19,925 nucleotides of DNA from Spirochaetaceae bacterium (GTDB taxonomy: Bacteria; Spirochaetota; Spirochaetia; SZUA-6; Bin103): NCBI GenBank assembly GCA_028820215.1, contig JAPPKD010000041.1, forward strand, positions 1 through 19,925, written 5' to 3'. A program made the position numbers and the translations under genes. The notes below the pieces were generated by a model. That model worked only from the letters and a program-made list of their open reading frames with translations. It ran no database searches and was not told where the DNA came from. Below, one piece after another: positions 1 through 5,710 of the stretch (positions are counted from its first letter, which is position 1; every line of letters starts with the position of its first letter).

Positions 1-102
1 AGGAGAACGAACGAATGGCTGCCTGACCTGTCACGCTGACGGAATGCACCCGATCAAACCAGCTTCGTCGACACCGTACCCGGCCTCCGCTACCCTCGGG
101 CC
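1..102. other. Left edge, no gene called
   Basis: No supported gene. In frame 1 a short open stretch closes at a TGA at 37-39 and could be the tail of a gene entering from the left. A purine-rich AGGAG at 2-6 precedes an ATG at 15, but that frame stops after three codons. The remaining sequence up to the GTG at 103 is the short leader of the PL22-like gene, with no clear Shine-Dalgarno. Confidence 0.3.
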
Positions 103-1254
103 GTGACAACCGCGCTCGGAGCGGCGCTGCCCAGCGAGTACCGGAGCGGCACGGATCCGGTCACCGGCACCACCATCCACCAGCTCACCACCGCCGCCTG
201 CATCAACCACGCGCCGTTCTTCCTGACCAGCGCGTTCACGCCCGACGAGCGGCACGTGCTGTTCACCTCCTACCGTGGAGGAACGCCACAGCTCTACGAG
301 GTGGAGTTGCTCGACGGTCCGATCCGCCGGCTCACCGACGTCGAAGGCCTCCACCCCTACTCCGCGGTCATCGCCGCGGATGGAAGCGAGGTGCTCTACA
401 CGCGCAGCGAAGGGGGCGCCGAGCCGGCCGGCGTCATCGAGGCGGTGAGCCGCCGCGACCTGTCGCGCCGCGTCATCTACCGGCTGCCGGGCGCGCAACT
501 CGCCGAGTGCAGCGTGTCCGCCGACGGCGCCTGGGTGGTCACGGCCATGAAGCGCGACGGCCGCAACGGGCTCCTGGTGGCCGCCACTTCGGGGGCCGAC
601 GGGCAGGTCGCCCTGGAGTTCCCGCGCACGGTGATCCATCCGCAGTTCCATCCGGCCGACTCCGACTGGATCGAGTTCGCCGGCGATCCGGCGCCGCGCA
701 TGTTCCGGGTCCGCCGCGACGGCAGCGGGCTTCAGTGCCTGTACGAGCACGACAACGAGGAGTTCGTCGTGCACGAGACCTTCCTCGGCAGCTCGCAGGA
801 CCTGGTGTTCGTGGAATGGCCGCGGGCGTTGCGCCGCCTGCGCTGGGATTCGGGAGCGGTCGACACGATCGCGGAGCTCAACGCGTGGCACATCGCCCCC
901 AACCGGGCCGGGACACGCATCGTCTGCGACACCAACCATCCCGACCGGGGGCTGCTGATCGTCGAGGTGGCCACCGGCCGGTGGCGGGTGGTCTGCCACC
1001 CGCAGAGCTCCAACGGCGGCACGCAGTGGCGGACCTCCCGCTACGCGCTGGCGGAGGATTTCGCGCGGGCGGCACGCGAAGCGGGCGAGCACATGGACTC
1101 GGATGGACCGCTGAGCTGGATGGAGTCTCCCACCGATACCGTCTACGGCCCGCAGTGGTCCCACCCGCACCCGGCCTTCAGCCCCTCCGAACGCTACGTG
1201 AGCTACACCTCGGACGTGAGCGTCTTCCCACAGGTCTACCTGGCCGAGCTGTAA
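103..1254 (+). CDS. ogl: Oligogalacturonide lyase-like protein (PL22)
   Basis: Family members cleave short oligogalacturonides by beta-elimination in the cytoplasm, late in pectin breakdown, using a divalent metal on a seven-bladed beta-propeller. The 383 residues match the usual length of about 385. Repeated TolB-like propeller strands are visible, such as SADGAWVV and SPSERYVSYTSD. The C-terminal motif QWSHPH (Q351, H354, H356) matches the family's metal-binding Gln-x-x-His-x-His, H279 in TNHPDRG is a plausible fourth ligand, and H224 in VVHE fits the catalytic His-Glu region. There is no signal peptide, which fits a cytosolic enzyme. The start is GTG at 103; the ribosome site is weak, and no better in-frame start lies nearby. 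The brnT-like gene begins 11 bases downstream. Many PL22 paralogues have untested substrates, so the exact sugar is inferred. No other pectin gene is visible in the window. Confidence 0.82.
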   Translation: MTTALGAALPSEYRSGTDPVTGTTIHQLTTAACINHAPFFLTSAFTPDERHVLFTSYRGGTPQLYEVELLDGPIRRLTDVEGLHPYSAVIAADGSEVLYTRSEGGAEPAGVIEAVSRRDLSRRVIYRLPGAQLAECSVSADGAWVVTAMKRDGRNGLLVAATSGADGQVALEFPRTVIHPQFHPADSDWIEFAGDPAPRMFRVRRDGSGLQCLYEHDNEEFVVHETFLGSSQDLVFVEWPRALRRLRWDSGAVDTIAELNAWHIAPNRAGTRIVCDTNHPDRGLLIVEVATGRWRVVCHPQSSNGGTQWRTSRYALAEDFARAAREAGEHMDSDGPLSWMESPTDTVYGPQWSHPHPAFSPSERYVSYTSDVSVFPQVYLAEL

Positions 1255-1265
1255 CTGCCACTTAC

Positions 1266-1547
1266 ATGGCGCTCTCGTTCGAGTGGGATGATACGAAAGC
1301 GGAGGCTAACGCACGCAAGCACAGTGTGCGGTTCGAGGAAGCGGCGACGGCGTTCGGCGACCCGCTATCCGTGACCGTCGCTGACCCCGACCACTCCTTC
1401 GACGAGGATCGCTTCGTCCTGTTGGGGTTGACCGAGCGAGACCGGATGGTGGTTGTCGCGCACACGCTGCGTGGGGATACCATACGCATTATCAGCGCTC
1501 GACCGGCGACAGCGCGAGAGAGGCGATGCTATGAGGAAGGCCCCTGA
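1266..1547 (+). CDS. brnT: BrnT-family toxin (type II TA)
   Basis: BrnT toxins are RelE-fold ribonucleases that inhibit translation and are neutralised by a DNA-binding partner. The 93-residue length fits the family. Typical signatures are FEWDDTKAEANARKH near the N-terminus, the central VAFxDP-like segment (TAFGDPLSV, about 28-36), the DEDRFVLLG strand (47-54) and the C-terminal IRIISARPATARERRCYE (about 73-90), which matches the BrnT ISAR.A..RERR.YE pattern. The start is the ATG at 1266, chosen because the family begins just before the FEWD motif; the reading frame itself stays open far upstream inside the PL22 gene. The toxin precedes its antitoxin, the usual BrnTA order, and the two overlap by 17 bases, which implies coupled translation. 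Base composition is less GC-rich than the flanking enzyme genes, which suggests separate acquisition. Confidence 0.85.
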   Translation: MALSFEWDDTKAEANARKHSVRFEEAATAFGDPLSVTVADPDHSFDEDRFVLLGLTERDRMVVVAHTLRGDTIRIISARPATARERRCYEEGP

Positions 1548-1758
1548 CACCGCTGACCGTGATGATCTCCGAGAGGAGTACGATTTCTCGGGAGGGGTTC
1601 GCGGAAAGTATGCCAAGAGGTACGCCGATGGCGCCAACATCGTGGTTCTGGACCCGGACATCGCCACGGTATTTCGTAGCTCCGAGTCGGTGAACAAGGC
1701 TCTTCGCGCCCTGCTCGAAGTGGCGAACGAGGCGGCAACCGGCCCGAGTCGCAGATAG
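1531..1758 (+). CDS. Putative antitoxin partner of BrnT
   Basis: A 75-residue acidic protein encoded directly after, and overlapping, the BrnT-like toxin. It carries a conserved-looking core, REEYDFSGGVRGKYAKRY (about 11-28) followed by VVLDPDIATVF (about 34-44) and a helix SESVNKALRALLEVA (about 47-61). Small proteins with a DFSGGVRGKYA core are common next to BrnT-type toxins and are usually annotated as hypothetical or antitoxin; this is from memory of the family. The C-terminal helix after a short strand resembles a ribbon-helix-helix dimerisation and DNA-binding element, so it may autorepress the pair. The ATG at 1531 is preceded by GAGAGAGG at about 1516-1523. An alternative upstream start in this frame would sit deep in the toxin gene and is unlikely. 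Confidence 0.7.
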   Translation: MRKAPDTADRDDLREEYDFSGGVRGKYAKRYADGANIVVLDPDIATVFRSSESVNKALRALLEVANEAATGPSRR

Positions 1759-1805
1759 AAGAAGAGTACCCACCTCCCGCCAGCGCGACGAGACATGCGA
1801 GCACC

Positions 1806-1810
1806 GGAGG
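1806..1810 (+). promoter_or_regulatory. Ribosome binding site deciding a TTG start
   Basis: GGAGG lies four bases ahead of the TTG at 1815. It supports this rare start codon for the long gene that follows, since no in-frame ATG or GTG is as well placed. Confidence 0.55.
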
Positions 1811-1814
1811 TCGC

Positions 1815-3350
1815 TTGAATCCGCCTTCGGATTTGCACGCCAGCTTTGCCGGTTACTCCGCGTTGCGCGCCGAGCTGTCGGCCTGGCTGGCGCAGAGCGT
1901 GCGCAGCGACGGTCCCGGCCCCAACGGCGGCGGGGAGGACGAGGCCAACTACGCCCTCGCGTTTTTCGCGCACTACCTGGTGACCCGCGAGCCCGCGATC
2001 GCCGACCGGTTTCGCGAGCTGCTCGCTGCGCTCGCCGCATGGGTCGAAACGAGTTGCTTCCACGGCTACGAGCCGGAGGCGGAGGCCCACCACGGCACCG
2101 AGCCGTTCATCCTGTTCCTGCCGCGCTACCTGGCGCTGTTTCCGCAAGACCGGACCGCCGTGCGGCTGCTGCTGGACGCCGCCGAGCACGTCGGCAACTG
2201 GTGCGCGGACGTGCCCGCCTGGTTCGACGACCGGCGCGGCTGCTTCCGTTCCTTCCACATCGGTTCGCGGGTCGTGGGAGACGATTCCCGCTTCGCCTTC
2301 GAGCTCGCCGAGCACTTCCGCTTCCTGCATCTGGCCCTCGCCGCCTGGCGCGTGTCCGGCGAGTCCCGCTACCTGGAGTGGGCCGACCGCTACGGCACTA
2401 TCTGGGCGCACCGCATCGCCGCGATGGAAGACCGCTTCCCGCTGCTGTGGACCCAGGACGGCGCGCCCGTCCACGAAGCAGAGGTCGCCGGCCAGCCGAT
2501 CGCCGCCGCGGCGGGGGCGGGCCATCACGTGGCCGGCGATCCGCTGGCCGGCCTGGAGAACCTGCTGGCCTCCGGTGCCATGTACGCCCTGGGCGACCTC
2601 TACCGCGCATCGGGCGCCGACCGGTACCGCGCCGCCGCCCGGCGCGTGGCGGAGCCGCTGGTTGCCGAGCTGACCGACGCGTACGCCGACCCCGCCGCCG
2701 CGGCGCTGTGCTACTACCGCCAGACCTTCGGCGACCGTTCCCTGGACGACGCCATCCGCGCGCAGTTCGAGCGCTTCGCGCCGCCGTCGCCGCAGCCGCT
2801 GGCGATGGTCTTCCCCGAGGAGCAACGCCGCGTCGGCGCCGGCGTCGGCAGGCGCAAGGACATGATCCACTGGGCGGAATGGAACCAAGACGGCTCCACC
2901 CGTCCCACCCGCGAGCCGTGTACCGCCGCCCTGACGCTGGCCTACCAAATGACCGGCGACGCCGGCTACGCGGCGCGCGCCCTCGACATCGCGGCGGGCA
3001 GGCTGGCGATGGCCCGCCGGGTGCTGCGCGGCGGCCGCGAGCACGCCGACATGGGCGGCGCCGTCTGTTCGGTCGCCGCCGGCCACGGCCGCAACTGGGG
3101 CGCCGGAGCCGTAACCGGCTGCTACGGCCCGCTGCTGCTGGGAACCTGCGACCGGATGGGCGCCCTGACGCCCCGCATCGAGCTGGCCGATGCGCCGGCC
3201 GGCCTGCTCTCCCTGGTGTCCGACGACGCCGTCCGCTACTACAATGGCTCCGGCGATGCCATCGCCTGCCGCTGGCGTCCGGCGGGGACCGGCCGCTGGC
3301 ACGACTTCAGCCTCGCCTCCGGCGCGGAGACGACCGCCCCGCTTTCCTGA
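1815..3350 (+). CDS. Unrecognised protein, likely alpha/alpha-toroid carbohydrate enzyme
   Basis: A 511-residue soluble protein that I cannot assign to a named family. It is largely helical, with alternating hydrophobic helices and short loops, and several aromatic and acidic motifs at loop positions: EAEAHHGTEPF (about 87-97), WFDDRRGCFRSFHIG (about 136-150), YYRQTFGD (about 297-304) and HWAEWNQDGS (about 351-360). Recurrent pairs of the type ALxxAYQMTGDAGYAARALDIA (about 374-395) are typical of six-hairpin (alpha/alpha)6 toroids, such as unsaturated glucuronyl hydrolases, N-acylglucosamine epimerases and heparinase-type lyases. The C-terminal part, with GRWHDFSL, may form a beta-sheet cap. 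There is no signal peptide. The TTG start is supported by GGAGG. Its position downstream of a PL22-like gene makes a role in processing sugars or uronates plausible, but this is inference. Confidence 0.55.
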   Translation: MNPPSDLHASFAGYSALRAELSAWLAQSVRSDGPGPNGGGEDEANYALAFFAHYLVTREPAIADRFRELLAALAAWVETSCFHGYEPEAEAHHGTEPFILFLPRYLALFPQDRTAVRLLLDAAEHVGNWCADVPAWFDDRRGCFRSFHIGSRVVGDDSRFAFELAEHFRFLHLALAAWRVSGESRYLEWADRYGTIWAHRIAAMEDRFPLLWTQDGAPVHEAEVAGQPIAAAAGAGHHVAGDPLAGLENLLASGAMYALGDLYRASGADRYRAAARRVAEPLVAELTDAYADPAAAALCYYRQTFGDRSLDDAIRAQFERFAPPSPQPLAMVFPEEQRRVGAGVGRRKDMIHWAEWNQDGSTRPTREPCTAALTLAYQMTGDAGYAARALDIAAGRLAMARRVLRGGREHADMGGAVCSVAAGHGRNWGAGAVTGCYGPLLLGTCDRMGALTPRIELADAPAGLLSLVSDDAVRYYNGSGDAIACRWRPAGTGRWHDFSLASGAETTAPLS

Positions 3351-3377
3351 CCCCGCCGTACCGCCATCTCGGCAGTA

Positions 3378-3401
3378 GCTATCGTGTGCTATCAAATGAT
3401 A
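3378..3401 (+). promoter_or_regulatory. Operator/promoter candidate of RelBE-like pair
   Basis: GCTATC occurs twice, at 3378-3383 and 3388-3393, spaced by exactly ten bases, one DNA turn. The second copy forms a perfect five-base inverted repeat, TATCA-AA-TGATA, at 3390-3401. The element TGCTATCAA also resembles an extended -10 promoter box. It sits about 30 bases ahead of the antitoxin start, where ribbon-helix-helix antitoxins usually bind to repress their own operon. The function is inferred from position and symmetry. Confidence 0.45.
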
Positions 3402-3432
3402 CCATGTCTGCGTAGCGAGGAGGATCCTGCCC

Positions 3433-3657
3433 ATGGCTCTCGTTCAATTGGCGACCCGCATCGACAGCAGACTGAAACGTGCCGTGGAGGAAGTCTGCGA
3501 AACGCGTGGGCTGAAGATGAATCGCTTCATCCAGGACGCCCTCCTCGACAAACTCGAGGAGTTGGAGGACGTCGAGGATCTCAAGGCGATCCGATTCGAG
3601 CCGACCAGACCGTGGTCGGAGGTCGTTCGCGACCTGGGGCTGGATGGCGAGATGTAG
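3433..3657 (+). CDS. Ribbon-helix-helix antitoxin (RelB/DinJ-like)
   Basis: A 74-residue protein, first gene of a TA pair. The N-terminal VQLATRIDSRLKRAVEEVCETRG pattern (4-26) is a classic ribbon-helix-helix: one short strand that pairs in the dimer and contacts DNA, then a helix, then LKMNRFIQDALLDKL (27-41) as the second helix. The acidic tail with WSEVVRDLG (61-69) would wrap the toxin. The ATG at 3433 follows a strong AGGAGG at about 3418-3423, and the palindromic operator candidate lies just upstream. The toxin ORF starts 14 bases before this gene ends, so translation is probably coupled. The fold and role are well supported; assignment to a particular antitoxin subfamily is not. Confidence 0.82.
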   Translation: MALVQLATRIDSRLKRAVEEVCETRGLKMNRFIQDALLDKLEELEDVEDLKAIRFEPTRPWSEVVRDLGLDGEM

Positions 3658-3904
3658 CATTGAGTTCTCGGCCACCGCCGAGCGGCAGCTCGCCCGCCTC
3701 CGCAAGCCCGATCTGCTGCGTGTCCTGCGAGCCATTAGAAGCCTGTCCGAAGACCCGTATCCGCGCGGGACGCGCAAACTCCAGGGCTATGACGATGTGT
3801 ATCGGATCCGCGTCGGCACGTATCGCGTTCTCTACAGTGTGGAATCGGCCCGCGTGACGGTCATCGTTCTGAAGGTCGGCCAGCGCAAGGACGTCTATCG
3901 CTAG
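3644..3904 (+). CDS. RelE/ParE-family toxin
   Basis: An 86-residue toxin of the RelE/ParE superfamily. Members either cut mRNA on the ribosome or poison gyrase. The family pattern is visible: SIEFSATAERQLARL (5-19), an inner helix RVLRAIRSLSEDPYPRGTRKL (26-46), then GYDDVYRIRVGTYRVLYSV (48-66), VTVIVLKVGQRKDVYR to the end. The YRIRVGTYRVLY and VGQRKDVY segments carry the Arg, Lys and Tyr positions used by RelE-type RNases, so an mRNase is more likely than a ParE gyrase poison. The start ATG at 3644 lies inside the end of the antitoxin gene. The stop TAG shares its bases with the stop of the convergent nucleotidyltransferase gene. Confidence 0.86.
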   Translation: MARCSIEFSATAERQLARLRKPDLLRVLRAIRSLSEDPYPRGTRKLQGYDDVYRIRVGTYRVLYSVESARVTVIVLKVGQRKDVYR

Positions 3905-4464
3905 CCTTTCAGCTCCTGAATCGCCTGCTCGAGCAGCGGCAGCAGGTCCGACTGCCCGAGAGCGCGCTCCAACTGACCGAGCAGATCTCTCGCCTCATCC
4001 AGATCCGCATCGCCGCTCGCGAGCAGCGAACGCAGGTCGTCCAGGTCCTTGCCGCGGCCGGCGAGCACCTTCATCACGACCAGGTCGGTCGCATGCGCGA
4101 CAGGAACGAGAACGCCGTCGATCGCTTCGCGCGTCGCGCGGTCGAGCGCCAGAGCCTCCAGTCCGGAGCCGGCGAGCACGAGGTCGATCTCCATTCCCGC
4201 TGGGTGCACGAGGGGGACGACCGCGCCCTCGGCAAGGAGCTCTTCGGCAATGTCCGGAAAGCGATGGCGCACTCCCTCCGACTCGAGCGCGCGGATGAGA
4301 TCCGGAAGACGGGGGCGCTCCACGTCAACGGTGATGTCGACGTCCTGCGTCGCCCGGGGCGCGCCCCTCACGCTCACGGCCTGAGCCCCGAATACGAACC
4401 ACGCCACTCCCTGTCCGTCGAGCACCCGAGCCAGCGCGCGCAGCGTGTCAGCGAGCGCCGACAT
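3901..4464 (-). CDS. AbiEii-like nucleotidyltransferase (toxin-type)
   Basis: A 187-residue protein of the nucleotidyltransferase fold, the class that includes AbiEii and MNT-type toxins and abortive-infection proteins that transfer nucleotides to tRNA or to partner proteins. Visible elements are the active-site lead-in FVFGAQAVSVRG (23-34), the metal-binding pair D41 and D43 in TQDVDITV, a third acidic residue D94 in MEIDLVL, and the AbiEii-like helix VVMKVLAGRGKDLDDL (about 129-144). The gene overlaps the preceding 85-residue partner by 17 bases on the same strand, a typical two-gene unit. It converges on the RelE-like gene with a 4-base stop overlap. Whether it is a true TA toxin, a defence component or a housekeeping-type transferase is not decided by the sequence. 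Confidence 0.75.
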   Translation of the reverse strand: MSALADTLRALARVLDGQGVAWFVFGAQAVSVRGAPRATQDVDITVDVERPRLPDLIRALESEGVRHRFPDIAEELLAEGAVVPLVHPAGMEIDLVLAGSGLEALALDRATREAIDGVLVPVAHATDLVVMKVLAGRGKDLDDLRSLLASGDADLDEARDLLGQLERALGQSDLLPLLEQAIQELKG

Positions 4465-4705
4465 GGGCTGCGCGGTCGAGGAGTGCGCGGACGCGCCGGT
4501 GGGCGGCCAGATCTTCGCGGCGAGTCGCTTCGTCCGGCCAGCCGGGCCTGGTCGCCCGAGCCGCTTCGTAGAGGTCGATGGCGAGCCGGACCTTGCGGTC
4601 CACCGGCAGGGCGGCCCGGTGCGTTCGAGCCAGCCGTTCGGCGGCTCCCCAGTCGCGAGCGGCGTAACCCCGGAGGTCCTCGGGGTCGAGCACCGGTGCG
4701 GTCAC
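4448..4705 (-). CDS. Small partner of the nucleotidyltransferase (possible antitoxin)
   Basis: An 85-residue charged, helical protein encoded first in a two-gene unit. The start is GTG at 4705. It contains LDPEDLRGYAARDWGAAE (6-23) and DEATRREDLAAHRRVRALLD (about 58-77), rich in Arg, Asp and Ala. Similar small proteins with a YAARDW-type segment precede DUF6036/AbiEii-like nucleotidyltransferases; this is from recollection of genome contexts, not a database result. The 17-base overlap with the downstream gene suggests coupled translation and a working pair. Only 12 bases separate this start from the first possible start of the divergent glycosidase gene. Confidence 0.62.
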   Translation of the reverse strand: MTAPVLDPEDLRGYAARDWGAAERLARTHRAALPVDRKVRLAIDLYEAARATRPGWPDEATRREDLAAHRRVRALLDRAAHVGAR

Positions 4706-4716
4706 AATCCCCGTCC

Positions 4717-4741
4717 CATGGTGCGCATGGATGGTACCATG
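4717..4741. promoter_or_regulatory. Inverted repeat at divergent start region
   Basis: CATGGT at 4717-4722 and ACCATG at 4736-4741 form an inverted repeat, and ATGGTACCAT at 4731-4740 is a perfect ten-base palindrome. They overlap the candidate ATG starts of the glycosidase gene (4718, 4727, 4739). This could be an operator or an mRNA hairpin limiting initiation. Because the repeats are partly built from repeated ATG codons, chance is possible. Confidence 0.3.
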
Positions 4742-5692
4742 ACGTCCGTTTCGACGATGTTCTCACCGCCCGGACACACCATCGGCGATTGCTGGTTCGT
4801 GGTTCACGACGGGACAGCCCACTGCTTTTTCTGCACGTCGCCGAAGCCCGATCCAAGCTGGCACTGGGACATCGGCCACGCGGTGAGCGAGGACCTGCGG
4901 AACTGGTGCTACGTCGGCCTGGCCCTGCGTCGAGGCCGCTCCGGTGCCTGGGACAGCCAGACGTTGTCCACGGGCTGTGTCGTCAAACATCTTGGGCGTT
5001 TCTGGATGGCCTACAGCGCCATCCGCCGGGGAGAGAATCCGCCGACCCGGAAGGTTCACCGCGTCGGCATCGCCGTGTCCGACGACCTGTTCCGGTGGCG
5101 CAAGTGCGGCCCCGGGCCGGTCAACCAGCGCGACCCGCGTCACTACGAGCGGCTCGGCCCGGCGCGAGCCGCCTTCGGCCAGTGGCGCGATCCGTATCTC
5201 CTGGTCGAGGGCGACCGCATCTACCAGTACGTCTGCGCGCGCAGCAAGGCCCGGGACCGGAGCCGCCGCGGCACGGTCGGCCTGGCGGTCAGCGACGACA
5301 TGCTGAAGTGGCGGGTCCAGCCGCCCTTGCAGGTGGAGCCGATTGCCACCGAGATCGAGGTCCCGCAGGTCTACCGGATCGGCGGCCGCTACTACCTGGT
5401 CTGCTGCGCGCCCGCCGCCTGGCTGCTACCGTCGTTCAGGCGAAGGTTCCCCGGCCACCGCTTCCGCGATGCCGACTACGCGATGGTCGGCGCGTCCCCG
5501 ACGGGACCGTTCAGCCTGCATGGCACCGGCGAGATTCTGCCGGCAAGGGATAGCGGCAGGCCGTACGCCAGCCGTCTGGTACGCTGGCAGGGCGGCTGGT
5601 ATCTGCTCGGGACCGTGCGTGACGGCCGGAACCGTCATGTCTGCGACCCGATCCCGGTCGTCGCGGACGAGGTCGGCATCCATGCCGTCTGA
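4718..5692 (+). CDS. Five-bladed beta-propeller glycosidase (GH43/GH32-like)
   Basis: A 324-residue protein of the GH-F/GH-J type propeller, which hydrolyses fructosides, arabinosides or xylosides. The three acidic positions fit the clan: D24 in IGDCWFVVHDG as nucleophile region, the RDP motif at 157-159 in GQWRDPYLL, and E214 in IEVPQVYRIGGRYY as acid/base. Blade strands such as DIGHAVSEDLRNW (51-63), GIAVSDDLFRW (117-127) and GLAVSDDMLKW (188-198) are clear. It lacks the C-terminal beta-sandwich of true GH32 enzymes, and no signal peptide is seen, so it likely acts on imported oligosaccharides. The start could be 4718, 4727 or 4739; GGATGG ahead of 4739 is the best ribosome site. The GH32 gene follows 18 bases later in the same operon. 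The substrate cannot be told. Confidence 0.75.
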   Translation: MVRMDGTMTSVSTMFSPPGHTIGDCWFVVHDGTAHCFFCTSPKPDPSWHWDIGHAVSEDLRNWCYVGLALRRGRSGAWDSQTLSTGCVVKHLGRFWMAYSAIRRGENPPTRKVHRVGIAVSDDLFRWRKCGPGPVNQRDPRHYERLGPARAAFGQWRDPYLLVEGDRIYQYVCARSKARDRSRRGTVGLAVSDDMLKWRVQPPLQVEPIATEIEVPQVYRIGGRYYLVCCAPAAWLLPSFRRRFPGHRFRDADYAMVGASPTGPFSLHGTGEILPARDSGRPYASRLVRWQGGWYLLGTVRDGRNRHVCDPIPVVADEVGIHAV

Positions 5693-5710
5693 CGTCATCA
5701 GGAGTGATAC

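Noticed and set aside
1365..3434. 689-codon open frame on the - strand
   Set aside because: Antisense to the BrnTA and toroid-like genes, with low-complexity Arg/Gly/Ala/Val composition and no family motifs. A product of GC-rich third positions.
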